This document shows positions 16,204 to 24,470 of a DNA stretch of 64,000 bases, in pieces; the stretch's first letter is position 1; each line of letters opens with the position of its first letter. The notes under the pieces are model-generated. The model did no database searches. It was not told the DNA's origin and worked only from the letters and a program-made list of their open reading frames with translations. A program made the position numbers and the translations under genes. The DNA comes from Mucilaginibacter lappiensis (GTDB lineage Bacteria > Bacteroidota > Bacteroidia > Sphingobacteriales > Sphingobacteriaceae): the NCBI RefSeq assembly GCF_900155965.1, contig NZ_FTMG01000001.1, forward strand, positions 558,001 through 622,000, written 5' to 3'.

Positions 16204-19126
16204 TAATCATGACTACGATTAAAGGCGTAGTATTTGTTTCCTCCGCAAAAGGCTTAGCTGTCAACTCAAACGTTCTTGGTTCCTTTTCGCCAATGTTAAT
16301 CAGTGCGCTTTGCGTTACCCGTGTTCTTAAACATTTATTTAACAACTGATCCGGTATTTCTGTTTTCCAACGTTCCTTTAAAAAGCCTCCAAGGCTTTTT
16401 CCAAAAACGTCTTTCTCAGCTATCTGAAATATCTCCAGGAACCTGGTGTTGACAGCTAGCACCGACAGTTCTATGTCTAATTGTATCACAGCTTCACCGA
16501 TCGTATTCATTAAACTTGCTGAATAGTCCTGTAAAACCTGCAGTCTGGATTGCATTTGTTTATAATCGGTAACCAAAGTAAAAGTAAGTACTGCTCCGGA
16601 TATAAAGTTGTCCAGCGTACGGTAAGGCATAATGCGGATCCTGTACCATTCATTATGCTTTGTTTTAACATCAATTTCCTTTATGGTTAGTTTATCAATC
16701 ACCTCTTTGATGTCATTTTCATCAAAGGGAGTTTCAAAATTAGAAACCACATGCACGATCGGCCGGCCAACATCTGTGGGGATAAGGTTAAACAATTTGC
16801 GTACCTGGGGAGTATATCGGAGTATATCAAGATTGTTATCCAGGAACATCGTACCGATCTCTGTAGCATCAAGCAAGTTTTTCATATCGTTGTTCAAGCG
16901 GGTAAGTTCTTCCGCCTTAGCTTGATACTGCATATTAATGGTCATCAGCTCTTCGTTGAGTGACTGCATTTCTTCCTTAGTGGTCAGTGATTCTTCATTG
17001 GTACTTTGCAGTTCTTCATTGGTACTTTGTAATTCCTCGTTGGTTGATTTTAGTTCTTCCAGGGAGGTTTCCATTTGCTCGATCGTATTATTGAGCCTTT
17101 GTTTGGTATAAACCAGTTCTTTTTCTAATTCTTTAGCGTTTGAGTTATCTTTTGTGATTACACCTGTGCGAGGTTTTTTCCCGAGCAATCCCTGATCTTC
17201 AAATACCAGCAGTACAAGCTCCTCCATGCCTGGTTCACGAAGGGCGCTGGCTTTCAAACTCACCATCCTGACGTGTTTATCCTCTTTTAATTTAACAGCT
17301 TCCGTAATAACCGTTCCTTCCTGAGCAATTGCCTGATGTATGCTGTTACCGATCACATATTTCAATTCTTCTCTTGCCATTTTATGAATGTTCACAACCG
17401 CCTCTCCACTGGGAAGCTCCAGGTACTTACCGGATTTACCATTAGAGTACAGAATATCTCCTTTCTCATTCACCAGCACAGATGCAGGAGTAAATTTATC
17501 GATCAGCACCTTATTAAATATGGCAACTACTGATTTTTCGCTGGCGGTTGATCTGGGATCTTCTATTTTGGTGATATTCATTGGTTGTTTAGCTACATGA
17601 AAAGGAAAATCAATGATCTTGTTCATCTGGATATTACCTTTTTTACGTTCAAACAGCTTCCATTTGGGGTCTATAGCAGCGAACATATCCGTGAACCCGC
17701 CTATGGTCTCGGCAGGGCCCATAAACATGATACCATTTGTATTTAGCGCATAGTAAAACAAAGGAATGATCTTCCTCTGCAGCTCTGTCGTAAAATAGAT
17801 CAGCATATTGCGGCAGCAAAGCAGGTCCAGCCTGATAAAAGGGGCATCTTTGATCAGGTTCTGCTGTGCGAAAACAATCATTTCCCGCAACTCTTTCTTT
17901 ACGGAATACTGTTCCTCTTTTTTAACGAAGAACCTTTCTATACGTTCAGGTGAAACATCGGCAGCAATATTACTATGATAAACACCCGCACGGGCTATAT
18001 CAAGCGCGTCCGCATCCAGGTCTGTTGCGTATATTTGTATCCGAGATTTGTCTTTGCTTTTATACGTATCCAGGCACTCGATCAGCAACATGGCTACGGA
18101 ATAGGCCTCCTCTCCTGTTGAACACCCGGCAACCCATACCCGAACAGATTCTTTCTTGGTTTTAGCTTGTATCACATGAGATAATTTGTTCTTCAGCGAA
18201 TCAAAAGCGGCTGAATCCCTAAAAAACTTGGTAACGCCGATCAGCAGTTCGTTAAACAGGGTGTCGATCTCCTGCGGGTTTTCCTGGAGATAGTCCACAT
18301 AATGTCCATAATCCGGCAGTTGATAATACGCGATCCGCCTGTCGATCCGGCGTGTAATGGTGTTTTTTTTATAAGATGCAAAATCATTCCCGGTATGGGA
18401 ACGCAGCAGCATCAGTATTTTTTGAATGGCATTCGCATTCTCTATGGATGATTTTACCTGATCAGAAGCCTCCTCGGCAAGTACAGGGTGGCTCATATAC
18501 CGGATCAGTTTTTGTGGCATTTCTTCTGGCGACAGCACAAAATCCACCAGGTTAGTGCCCACGGCGGCCAGGGGCATGCTATCGTATTCGGCAGTTTCCG
18601 GATCCTGCACCATGGTTAAACCCAGTTTTTCCTTGATCATCCGGATCCCGGTCTCCCCGTCAGATCCCATCCCGGAGAAAATAATGGCCACTGATCTATT
18701 CCATTGGTCTTCAGCCAGGCTCTGCAAAAAATAATCAATAGGCTGCCGGATGCCGGTAGGTTTCGATGGGGCCAGTAAAAGCAGCTTCCGGTTATGGATA
18801 CCCATATCTTTATTGGGTGGCAGCAAGTAAACTTTATTCTGTTCTATTGCGATCCCGTCAGTCGCCTCAATAACCGGCATAGCAGTATAACGCTGCATGA
18901 CCTCGGTAAGCTGGCTTTTGTAATGCGGATCCAGGTGCATAATGATCACGAACGACATACCGCTATCTGCAGGCATATGTGTAAAGAACTTTTCAAATGA
19001 CGAAAAGGAGCCGGCGGAACCGCCGATACCTACCACGGGAAATGATTTGTCTTTTTGTTTTCCCATTGTCGCAGATCTTCTTTTTACACTGACTTCGGGC
19101 TTTATCTTTTTTATTGGTTTAACCAT
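16178..19126 (-). CDS. CheB/CheR fusion protein with coiled coil and PAS domains
   Basis: 982 residues. A CheB methylesterase domain (about 28-205) has the catalytic Ser in GIGGSAGS, His in IIMHLDPH and Asp in FSGMGSDGE. A CheR N-terminal domain (about 225-280) and SAM-binding CheR domain (about 290-480; VWVAGCSTGEEAYS, LLCCRNMLIYF) follow. Then come a long coiled coil with repeated STNEELQ units (about 665-755) and two PAS domains (about 755-975). No receptor, CheA or CheW gene is nearby, so it is unlikely to serve flagellar chemotaxis. It heads the operon with the PAS kinase and NarL regulator. The start is preceded by a 269-bp divergent region shared with the desaturase gene. Confidence 0.95.
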   Translation of the reverse strand: MVKPIKKIKPEVSVKRRSATMGKQKDKSFPVVGIGGSAGSFSSFEKFFTHMPADSGMSFVIIMHLDPHYKSQLTEVMQRYTAMPVIEATDGIAIEQNKVYLLPPNKDMGIHNRKLLLLAPSKPTGIRQPIDYFLQSLAEDQWNRSVAIIFSGMGSDGETGIRMIKEKLGLTMVQDPETAEYDSMPLAAVGTNLVDFVLSPEEMPQKLIRYMSHPVLAEEASDQVKSSIENANAIQKILMLLRSHTGNDFASYKKNTITRRIDRRIAYYQLPDYGHYVDYLQENPQEIDTLFNELLIGVTKFFRDSAAFDSLKNKLSHVIQAKTKKESVRVWVAGCSTGEEAYSVAMLLIECLDTYKSKDKSRIQIYATDLDADALDIARAGVYHSNIAADVSPERIERFFVKKEEQYSVKKELREMIVFAQQNLIKDAPFIRLDLLCCRNMLIYFTTELQRKIIPLFYYALNTNGIMFMGPAETIGGFTDMFAAIDPKWKLFERKKGNIQMNKIIDFPFHVAKQPMNITKIEDPRSTASEKSVVAIFNKVLIDKFTPASVLVNEKGDILYSNGKSGKYLELPSGEAVVNIHKMAREELKYVIGNSIHQAIAQEGTVITEAVKLKEDKHVRMVSLKASALREPGMEELVLLVFEDQGLLGKKPRTGVITKDNSNAKELEKELVYTKQRLNNTIEQMETSLEELKSTNEELQSTNEELQSTNEESLTTKEEMQSLNEELMTINMQYQAKAEELTRLNNDMKNLLDATEIGTMFLDNNLDILRYTPQVRKLFNLIPTDVGRPIVHVVSNFETPFDENDIKEVIDKLTIKEIDVKTKHNEWYRIRIMPYRTLDNFISGAVLTFTLVTDYKQMQSRLQVLQDYSASLMNTIGEAVIQLDIELSVLAVNTRFLEIFQIAEKDVFGKSLGGFLKERWKTEIPDQLLNKCLRTRVTQSALINIGEKEPRTFELTAKPFAEETNTTPLIVVMINEQKESRK

Positions 19127-19250
19127 TTCCTATGGCATTATTTGATCAGATGACGATAAAGGTTAAAAGTAATTATAATTAATAGCGATACCTCAATTAT
19201 TCCCGAAAGATGTTCCCTCTTGTCAAATCCTTTAAGTACAATTGAGTATT

Positions 19251-19270
19251 TACACCATGTCCCTGGTGTA
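19251..19270. promoter_or_regulatory. Inverted repeat upstream of the desaturase gene
   Basis: TACACCA (19251-19257) and TGGTGTA (19264-19270) form a perfect inverted repeat with a 6-base spacer. A possible -7 box TAATTTTG lies downstream at 19302-19309 and the desaturase ATG at 19396. It could be an operator for either divergent transcript. No cognate regulator can be named. Confidence 0.35.
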
Positions 19271-19395
19271 TTTATACCCTCCATGTAAAAATCCGTACCG
19301 TTAATTTTGAAAGACACAATTCATGTATAACTAAAAACCGCATCAGGCCATCCGGTGCGAAGTAGCTTTTAGTTGATATCCCTTAAATTTTCAAA

Positions 19396-20463
19396 ATGGC
19401 TTTTTTAGATCATATATTAGAGATACCTGCTTATGGTTGGAAGGATGAACAGGGAGACCTGATCAAACCTACAGCCGGACAAATATTAAAGGAATTTTTT
19501 TCAAGATTAAATATCTTTAAAACCCGCAAAAACTGGCTGCCATTTTTTAGCTGGCTGAAAGTATTATGCTTGCTCCCCTTCTTCGTAGTATTTCTGCTGT
19601 ACTTTTTAAGCTGGTGGACAATACTTGCAGCTTTCGTTTACAGCATGATCATTATGGGTACGCATGGCACTATCTGGCATCATCGTTATTGTACCCATGG
19701 CGCCTACACTTTCCGCAATAAATTCTGGCGTTTTGTTACCCAAAATTTGACGATCAGCGTTATTCCGGAAGAGATTTATGTAATATCCCACCATGTACAT
19801 CATGCCAAATCCGATCAGCCGGGCGATCCCTATAACGCGCAAGCTGGTTTTTTATATTGCTTTTTGGCGGATGTTAATCATCAGCCTATCGCGAAAGATT
19901 TGAGCGAAGGCGATTATTGTAGGGTTAGATCGTTGATGAAACACACCGGAGTACAGGCTAATACTTACAAGCAATATCAGCATTGGGGCTCTTATGTTAA
20001 TCCCTGGAGGGCCTTGTTATCCTGGCTACTGAACTGGTCTTTCTGGTACCTGACATTTTATTTGGTAGGTGGTCATGCACTGGCATGCAGTCTGTTTGGG
20101 GCGGCCGGTTTCTGGGCTGTAGGTGTACGCACTTTTAATTATGAGGGGCATGCCAAAGGCATGGATAAACAGCGCGAAGGCGTTGATTACAGCCAGAAGG
20201 ATAAATCAATCAATCAGGTTTGGCCGGGATTGGTAGCCGGGGAGTGGCATAATAATCACCACTTGTTCCCCAAAAGCGCAAGAAGCGGTTTTAAGCCTTT
20301 ACAAATTGATCTGGCCTGGTATTACATTAAACTGATGAGCATACTGGGCGCGGTAAGTCATTATAAAGATTTTAAAAAACAGTTTTATGAACAGTATCAC
20401 TTGCCGTATCAGCGAGAAAAGGAACTTGATGTTAAAAAGGGGCTCTCTAAATCTTTTGCATGA
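19396..20463 (+). CDS. Membrane fatty acid (acyl-CoA type) desaturase
   Basis: 355 residues. Hydrophobic pairs lie at about 52-90 and 205-245. Three histidine boxes give the di-iron site: HHRYCTH (95-101), HHVHH (132-136) and HNNHH (285-289). These are the hallmarks of the SCD/OLE1-like desaturase family, which inserts a double bond into acyl chains using O2. It probably adjusts membrane fluidity under stress. It runs divergently from the CheB/CheR operon and is followed by the RsbQ-like gene after 131 bp. Confidence 0.92.
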   Translation: MAFLDHILEIPAYGWKDEQGDLIKPTAGQILKEFFSRLNIFKTRKNWLPFFSWLKVLCLLPFFVVFLLYFLSWWTILAAFVYSMIIMGTHGTIWHHRYCTHGAYTFRNKFWRFVTQNLTISVIPEEIYVISHHVHHAKSDQPGDPYNAQAGFLYCFLADVNHQPIAKDLSEGDYCRVRSLMKHTGVQANTYKQYQHWGSYVNPWRALLSWLLNWSFWYLTFYLVGGHALACSLFGAAGFWAVGVRTFNYEGHAKGMDKQREGVDYSQKDKSINQVWPGLVAGEWHNNHHLFPKSARSGFKPLQIDLAWYYIKLMSILGAVSHYKDFKKQFYEQYHLPYQREKELDVKKGLSKSFA

Positions 20464-20594
20464 TCTTTAATAATCAATCTAAAAATTCAGAAGTCTCTGA
20501 AATGTAATATTATTGAGGTGGATATCTTTTGGGTGAACAATTAATTAATTCAGTTGTCCTTGGATAACACAAAAACAAGAGGAGCTATCGGCTT

Positions 20595-21386
20595 ATGGAG
20601 TCTATGGTAAAAAGGAATAATGTAAAGGTTATCGGCAAAGGAGACCAGGTTATATTATTCGCGCATGGATTCGGATGCGATCAGCAGTCCTGGAAATATA
20701 TTGTAGATGCTTTTACCGATGATTATCGGGTAGTGCTTTTTGATTATGTAGGTTCAGGAAAATCGGATCTGAACCAATATGATTCAGTCAAATACGGTAA
20801 CCTGAATGGCTATGCCGAGGACGTATTGGATATTTGCGAAGCGCTGGAGTTAAAGGATATTATTTTTGTCGGGCATTCCGTCAGCAGCATGATCGGTTTA
20901 CTTGCCGCGATAAAAGAACCAACTTATTTTCAGAAACTGGTGTTTATAGGTCCCTCCCCCCGTTATTTAAATGACGCGGATTATACGGGCGGCTTTGAGC
21001 GTACCGATTTGGAAAGCTTATTCGAGTTCATGGATAGTAATTATTTGGGGTGGTCGAGTGCTTTAGCTCCCGCGATTATGGGTAATCCTGATCGTCCAGA
21101 ACTGGGCGAATTTCTTACAGATAGCTTTTGTTCCAATGATCCGGTAATAGCCAGGGAGTTTGCTAAAGTAACTTTCTTCTCCGATAACAGGGCCGATTTG
21201 TCCAAACTTCGCATAAAAAGTCTTACCTTACAATGTTCTGATGATATCATCGCACCGCTTCAGGTAGGAAATTATGTAAACAAGCATATTTCTAATAATT
21301 CATTATTCATCATGAGGGCGACCGGCCATTGTCCGCATATCAGTGAACCTGAAGAAACGATCAGGGCCATTAAAGCTTTCATATAA
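20595..21386 (+). CDS. rsbQ: RsbQ-like alpha/beta hydrolase (energy-stress sensor family)
   Basis: 263 residues with strong similarity, from memory, to Bacillus subtilis RsbQ. Shared blocks include FDYVGSGKSDL, GYAEDVLDICEAL, FVGHSVSS, LQCSDDIIAP and GHCPHISEPEETI. The triad is Ser95, an Asp at 216/217 and His245. RsbQ belongs to the clan of D14/KAI2-type small-molecule hydrolases and is thought to supply a ligand to the PAS domain of its partner RsbP. Here the next gene, 19 bp downstream, is a PAS histidine kinase instead of a PAS-PP2C phosphatase. An AGAGGAGC stretch lies 5' of ATG 20595; ATG 20604 is an alternative. Confidence 0.9.
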   Translation: MESMVKRNNVKVIGKGDQVILFAHGFGCDQQSWKYIVDAFTDDYRVVLFDYVGSGKSDLNQYDSVKYGNLNGYAEDVLDICEALELKDIIFVGHSVSSMIGLLAAIKEPTYFQKLVFIGPSPRYLNDADYTGGFERTDLESLFEFMDSNYLGWSSALAPAIMGNPDRPELGEFLTDSFCSNDPVIAREFAKVTFFSDNRADLSKLRIKSLTLQCSDDIIAPLQVGNYVNKHISNNSLFIMRATGHCPHISEPEETIRAIKAFI

Positions 21387-21405
21387 TTAGAATTCAAATT
21401 TCACC

Positions 21406-22878
21406 GTGTCACTGCAAGTAGATAAGAACCTTTTAGATGCATTAATTGATACAGAAACCCTATACCAGGAGGCCCCTTGCGGCTATGTATCGTTGCTACC
21501 GGATGGAACGATCATCAAACTCAATAATACCTTGCTGACCTGGCTCAACTATACAACGAAATCATTATTGTACAAAAAAAAATTTTCCGACTTACTTTCA
21601 AAAGGAGGAAAGGTTCATTTTGAGATGTTCTTTAAGCCAATGATCACTGTCAGGGGGCATATCAAGGAACTAAGTTATGAGATCCTGAAAAAAGATGGAT
21701 CTGTTTTGCCGGTTCTGTTAAGCGCCAAAGCTATGAAAGACGCTTTGGGTAGCGTAATGGCAATTAATATGGCCGTATATGATATCACTGATCGTAAGTC
21801 ATATGAGGTGGAACTCCTAAAAGCCAAAAAGACAGCTGAGGACGAAAAAAGGACTTTTCAGTTTTTGGCTGATCTTATCCCTGAAATGATATGGACAGCT
21901 AACGCTGATGGTGATATCGACTATGTCAATCAGCGTTTTGTTCAATATTTTAATTTACCGGAAAGGAATTTTAATCTTTCATCAGTAGCTTCCAGAATTT
22001 TTAAAGAAGATCGAAAAAAATTCCTTAACGCCTGGAGAGAAAGTATAAGGGCCGGCACCGATTTGCATATAGAAATAAGATTGGATAATTACCAGGGTAA
22101 TTCGGAATGGCATTTGATTAAAGCCGTTCCATATATCAACCAGGATGGGCTTGTTACTAAATGGTTTGGTTCCTGTATCAGCACCGAAGAACATATTATG
22201 GCGCTAAAGGCCAAAGATGATTTTATCAGTATTGCCAGCCATGAACTAAAAACACCCATCACCAGTTTAAAAGGAACTTTGCAGTTGATGGACAAAATAA
22301 AAAACAATCATCCGGATCCTTTGCTGCACAAAATGATAGACCGCGCAAACAGAAATGTAAATAAAACAATTTCGCTGATCGACGACCTGTTGAACGTGAG
22401 CCGTATTAATGAAGGACAGTTGTATTTAAATAAAAAACGGTCGGTTATTTTTGATCTGATCAACGATTGTTGCAGTCATATCAAATACGAAACTGGTTAT
22501 GATATCTTAATAGAAGGTGATTCATCGATTGAAGCAGATATAGATGAAGGTCGCATTGAGCAAGTGATCATCAACTTTATTAATAATGCCATTAAATATG
22601 CACCTGAAAGTAAATTAATTGAAGTTGGTTACGAAAAAAATGGACAGCATGTTAAAATCGAGGTAACCGACAAAGGTCCGGGTATATCGCCAGAAAAATT
22701 ATTTCACCTGTTCGAACGTTATTACCAGGTGAAAAACAACAGTAGCGGAAATGCGGGATTAGGGCTTGGCCTTTATATTTGCGCGGAGATCATTAAAAAG
22801 CACAATGGTAAGATCGGGGTTAAAAGTGAATTGGGAAAAGGAAGTACTTTTTGGTTTACTTTGCCCGCAAACATGTAA
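21406..22878 (+). CDS. PAS-PAS sensor histidine kinase, likely partner of the RsbQ-like hydrolase
   Basis: 490 residues with a GTG start (21406), 19 bp after the rsbQ-like stop, so they are almost certainly co-transcribed. PAS domain 1 (about 10-130, QEAPCGYVSLLPDG) and PAS domain 2 (about 148-265) precede HisKA with His279 (ISIASHELKTPITSLKG). The HATPase_c domain (about 375-488) has an N-box (IINFINNAIKYA), DKGPGIS, LFERYYQV and GLGLGLYICAEI. There are no membrane segments. No response regulator is adjacent; the stand-alone REC proteins at 12135 and 13097 are candidates. Confidence 0.93.
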   Translation: MSLQVDKNLLDALIDTETLYQEAPCGYVSLLPDGTIIKLNNTLLTWLNYTTKSLLYKKKFSDLLSKGGKVHFEMFFKPMITVRGHIKELSYEILKKDGSVLPVLLSAKAMKDALGSVMAINMAVYDITDRKSYEVELLKAKKTAEDEKRTFQFLADLIPEMIWTANADGDIDYVNQRFVQYFNLPERNFNLSSVASRIFKEDRKKFLNAWRESIRAGTDLHIEIRLDNYQGNSEWHLIKAVPYINQDGLVTKWFGSCISTEEHIMALKAKDDFISIASHELKTPITSLKGTLQLMDKIKNNHPDPLLHKMIDRANRNVNKTISLIDDLLNVSRINEGQLYLNKKRSVIFDLINDCCSHIKYETGYDILIEGDSSIEADIDEGRIEQVIINFINNAIKYAPESKLIEVGYEKNGQHVKIEVTDKGPGISPEKLFHLFERYYQVKNNSSGNAGLGLGLYICAEIIKKHNGKIGVKSELGKGSTFWFTLPANM

Positions 22879-22956
22879 GAAGCACATCATACACTTGACG
22901 ATTATTACCTTGAATAGTTATCTTACATTATCATTATTACCTTATAGATTATTTAT

Positions 22957-23628
22957 TCAATTGCCTTTTTCTTGCTGATCACTCTCCGCTTCGGCTTTTT
23001 TAGCTTCTTCCAGCAAATTGGTAGCGATCGGGTTAGCAGCCAGTAATTTAGCGAACCATACCAGGTTCGAGGTCATATATCGAAGGGTTTTATTAGTGTA
23101 TAAATAGCGTTCTCCTCCTGCTTCAACATAATCTTTTTCACCGCCCGCCATGCCTACCCAGTAGGCATTCACATTCGGTGGGATGGTAAATCCAACTTCC
23201 TGTAAGGCCCAGAGAACCTGTGCCGCACAGCTGTGCGCACCATCTTCATTCCCGGTGATCAGGCAACCACCAACCTTGCCATAAGGCATGTATTGCCCGT
23301 TTTCCTTGTTACTCAATTCCTCATCCCGAAAAATAGCGTCCAAACGTTCGATAACTTTTTGCGAAGTGGATGCCAAATTCCCCATCCATATCGGTGTGGC
23401 AATAATAAAAATTTGGCAAGCCTTAATTTTACTGAGGATGAGCGGCCACTGATCCCCGTCGCCTTCATCCGAAGAATTGCCGGTCAGAATATTATAATCA
23501 TTTAAGCGGACGATCTCGGTTTCAAAGCCTTCTGCCTGTAATTGTTTAGCCGCTTTTTCGGCCATCGCACCTGTATTGGAAAACGCTGATTTACGTTTAA
23601 GTGTGCAATTAATGATGAATGCTTTCAT
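22957..23628 (-). CDS. Flavodoxin-like NAD(P)H-dependent FMN oxidoreductase
   Basis: 223 residues with a flavodoxin-like fold. The FMN-phosphate loop follows strand 1 (FIINCTLKRKSAFSNTGAMA). The second flavin loop has ATPIWMGNLAS and the third GGCLITGNEDGAHSCAAQ. Members reduce quinones, azo compounds or iron using FMN. The C-terminal helix is charged (EEAKKAEAESDQQEKGN). The start lies only 13 bp beyond a strong bidirectional hairpin (23642-23671), so it either shares read-through from the DUF2383 gene or has a very compact promoter. Confidence 0.85.
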   Translation of the reverse strand: MKAFIINCTLKRKSAFSNTGAMAEKAAKQLQAEGFETEIVRLNDYNILTGNSSDEGDGDQWPLILSKIKACQIFIIATPIWMGNLASTSQKVIERLDAIFRDEELSNKENGQYMPYGKVGGCLITGNEDGAHSCAAQVLWALQEVGFTIPPNVNAYWVGMAGGEKDYVEAGGERYLYTNKTLRYMTSNLVWFAKLLAANPIATNLLEEAKKAEAESDQQEKGN

Positions 23629-23641
23629 GGGTTTTGCGTTT

Positions 23642-23671
23642 AAAAAAAGCCGCTTTTATAGGGCGGCTTTT
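23642..23671. terminator. Bidirectional terminator hairpin
   Basis: The stretch AAAAAAAGCCGC...GCGGCTTTTTTT forms a GC-rich stem (AAGCCGCC/GGGCGGCTT region) flanked by A and T runs on both sides. It is therefore a good intrinsic terminator in either direction. It lies between the DUF2383 stop and the flavodoxin start. Confidence 0.8.
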
Positions 23672-23689
23672 TTTGATGTTTAAGACATT

Positions 23690-24145
23690 TTAATTTCTCG
23701 CACTATCGCGCAAAGCTTTGATCTGATCATGCGCGGCTTTAATTTCCTCTGCCTGGCTTGAAACAGTTTCTACTGCGCTTGGTGGCAACTCACCACCATT
23801 TAACGCATCCTGGTAAGACCTTTTAATGGCATCCTCACCGCGTTCTGCTTCTGAAAGAATGCTTGCCCGGTCGCTTCCACCAAAGATCGATTTCACATCG
23901 ATCCAGGCACGGTGTAAAGAACCGCCAACGCTGGTACCGGTTTCCACTTCACCGTAAGCGCCCACCAAAGCGGCCAATTCCTGGCCGTTCTTCCGGCTTT
24001 GTCCGGCATACCCCTGAAATAATGACTTTAGGTCAACGTTTTCATCTTTGATATCCGCAATTGCTTTTTCAAAACCGGCTACACGGTCGTTGTTAATTTC
24101 GATCAGGTCGTTCAATACACCTGCTGATTTTTCTGTAGATTCCAT
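23690..24145 (-). CDS. DUF2383 / PA2169-family four-helix-bundle protein
   Basis: From ATG at 24145 (MESTEKSAGVL) there are 151 residues; a longer frame to 24211 adds an unconserved leader. Two ferritin-like helical repeats are visible: VLNDLIEINNDRVAGFEKAI and later AAHDQIKALRDSARN. A central GGSLHRAWIDVKS segment and GEDAIKRSYQDAL are typical of this family. Family members accompany stress and biofilm genes in Bacteroidota, but their reaction is unknown. The context (catalase, DUF892 protein, PqiA-like proteins) supports a stress role. Confidence 0.87.
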   Translation of the reverse strand: MESTEKSAGVLNDLIEINNDRVAGFEKAIADIKDENVDLKSLFQGYAGQSRKNGQELAALVGAYGEVETGTSVGGSLHRAWIDVKSIFGGSDRASILSEAERGEDAIKRSYQDALNGGELPPSAVETVSSQAEEIKAAHDQIKALRDSARN

Positions 24146-24470
24146 TTTGTTTTTCTTTTGATAGACTAAGCTATAACCCAATACCGTGCCATTGTCTTGA
24201 TAACCCGACAAGGCCCCTATTCAGACGGTGCAATCCCACAGACATCTGTATGTTTTGCAGGAATAGTGTAATCATTAGGTAAAAACAGATATAAGCACAT
24301 TGATGAAAACATCAATGTGCGTTTTAAGCCGCATACCCAAGAGACAATTATCAAATACACTACTAAAATATCCGGCTTTGGTGTCGCCCTCACTTAAGTG
24401 CCATTCAGCCGGATATTTTCGGAGGCTTGATATTCTTGAAGCTGGTAATCAATGAATCAATAATGCCTGA
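24146..24470. other. Structured intergenic region with two inverted repeats
   Basis: No gene found in these 325 bases. Hairpin 1: GCACATTGATG (24295-24305), loop AAAA, CATCAATGTGC (24310-24320), followed by GTTTT. Hairpin 2: AAAATATCCGGCT (24365-24377) and AGCCGGATATTTT (24407-24419), perfect 13-base arms around a 29-base loop containing the palindrome CACTTAAGTG. They could terminate the convergent minus-strand transcript from the PqiA-like gene or belong to a small RNA. Confidence 0.6.

Noticed and set aside
16972..17050. Tandem DNA repeat
   Set aside because: The repeated STNEELQ-coding units are part of the coiled coil of the CheB/CheR/PAS protein, a normal feature of this family.
16178..19126. 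Chemotaxis operon
   Set aside because: No receptor, CheA, CheW or motility gene is found nearby; the fusion is linked to a transcription-regulating kinase pair instead.
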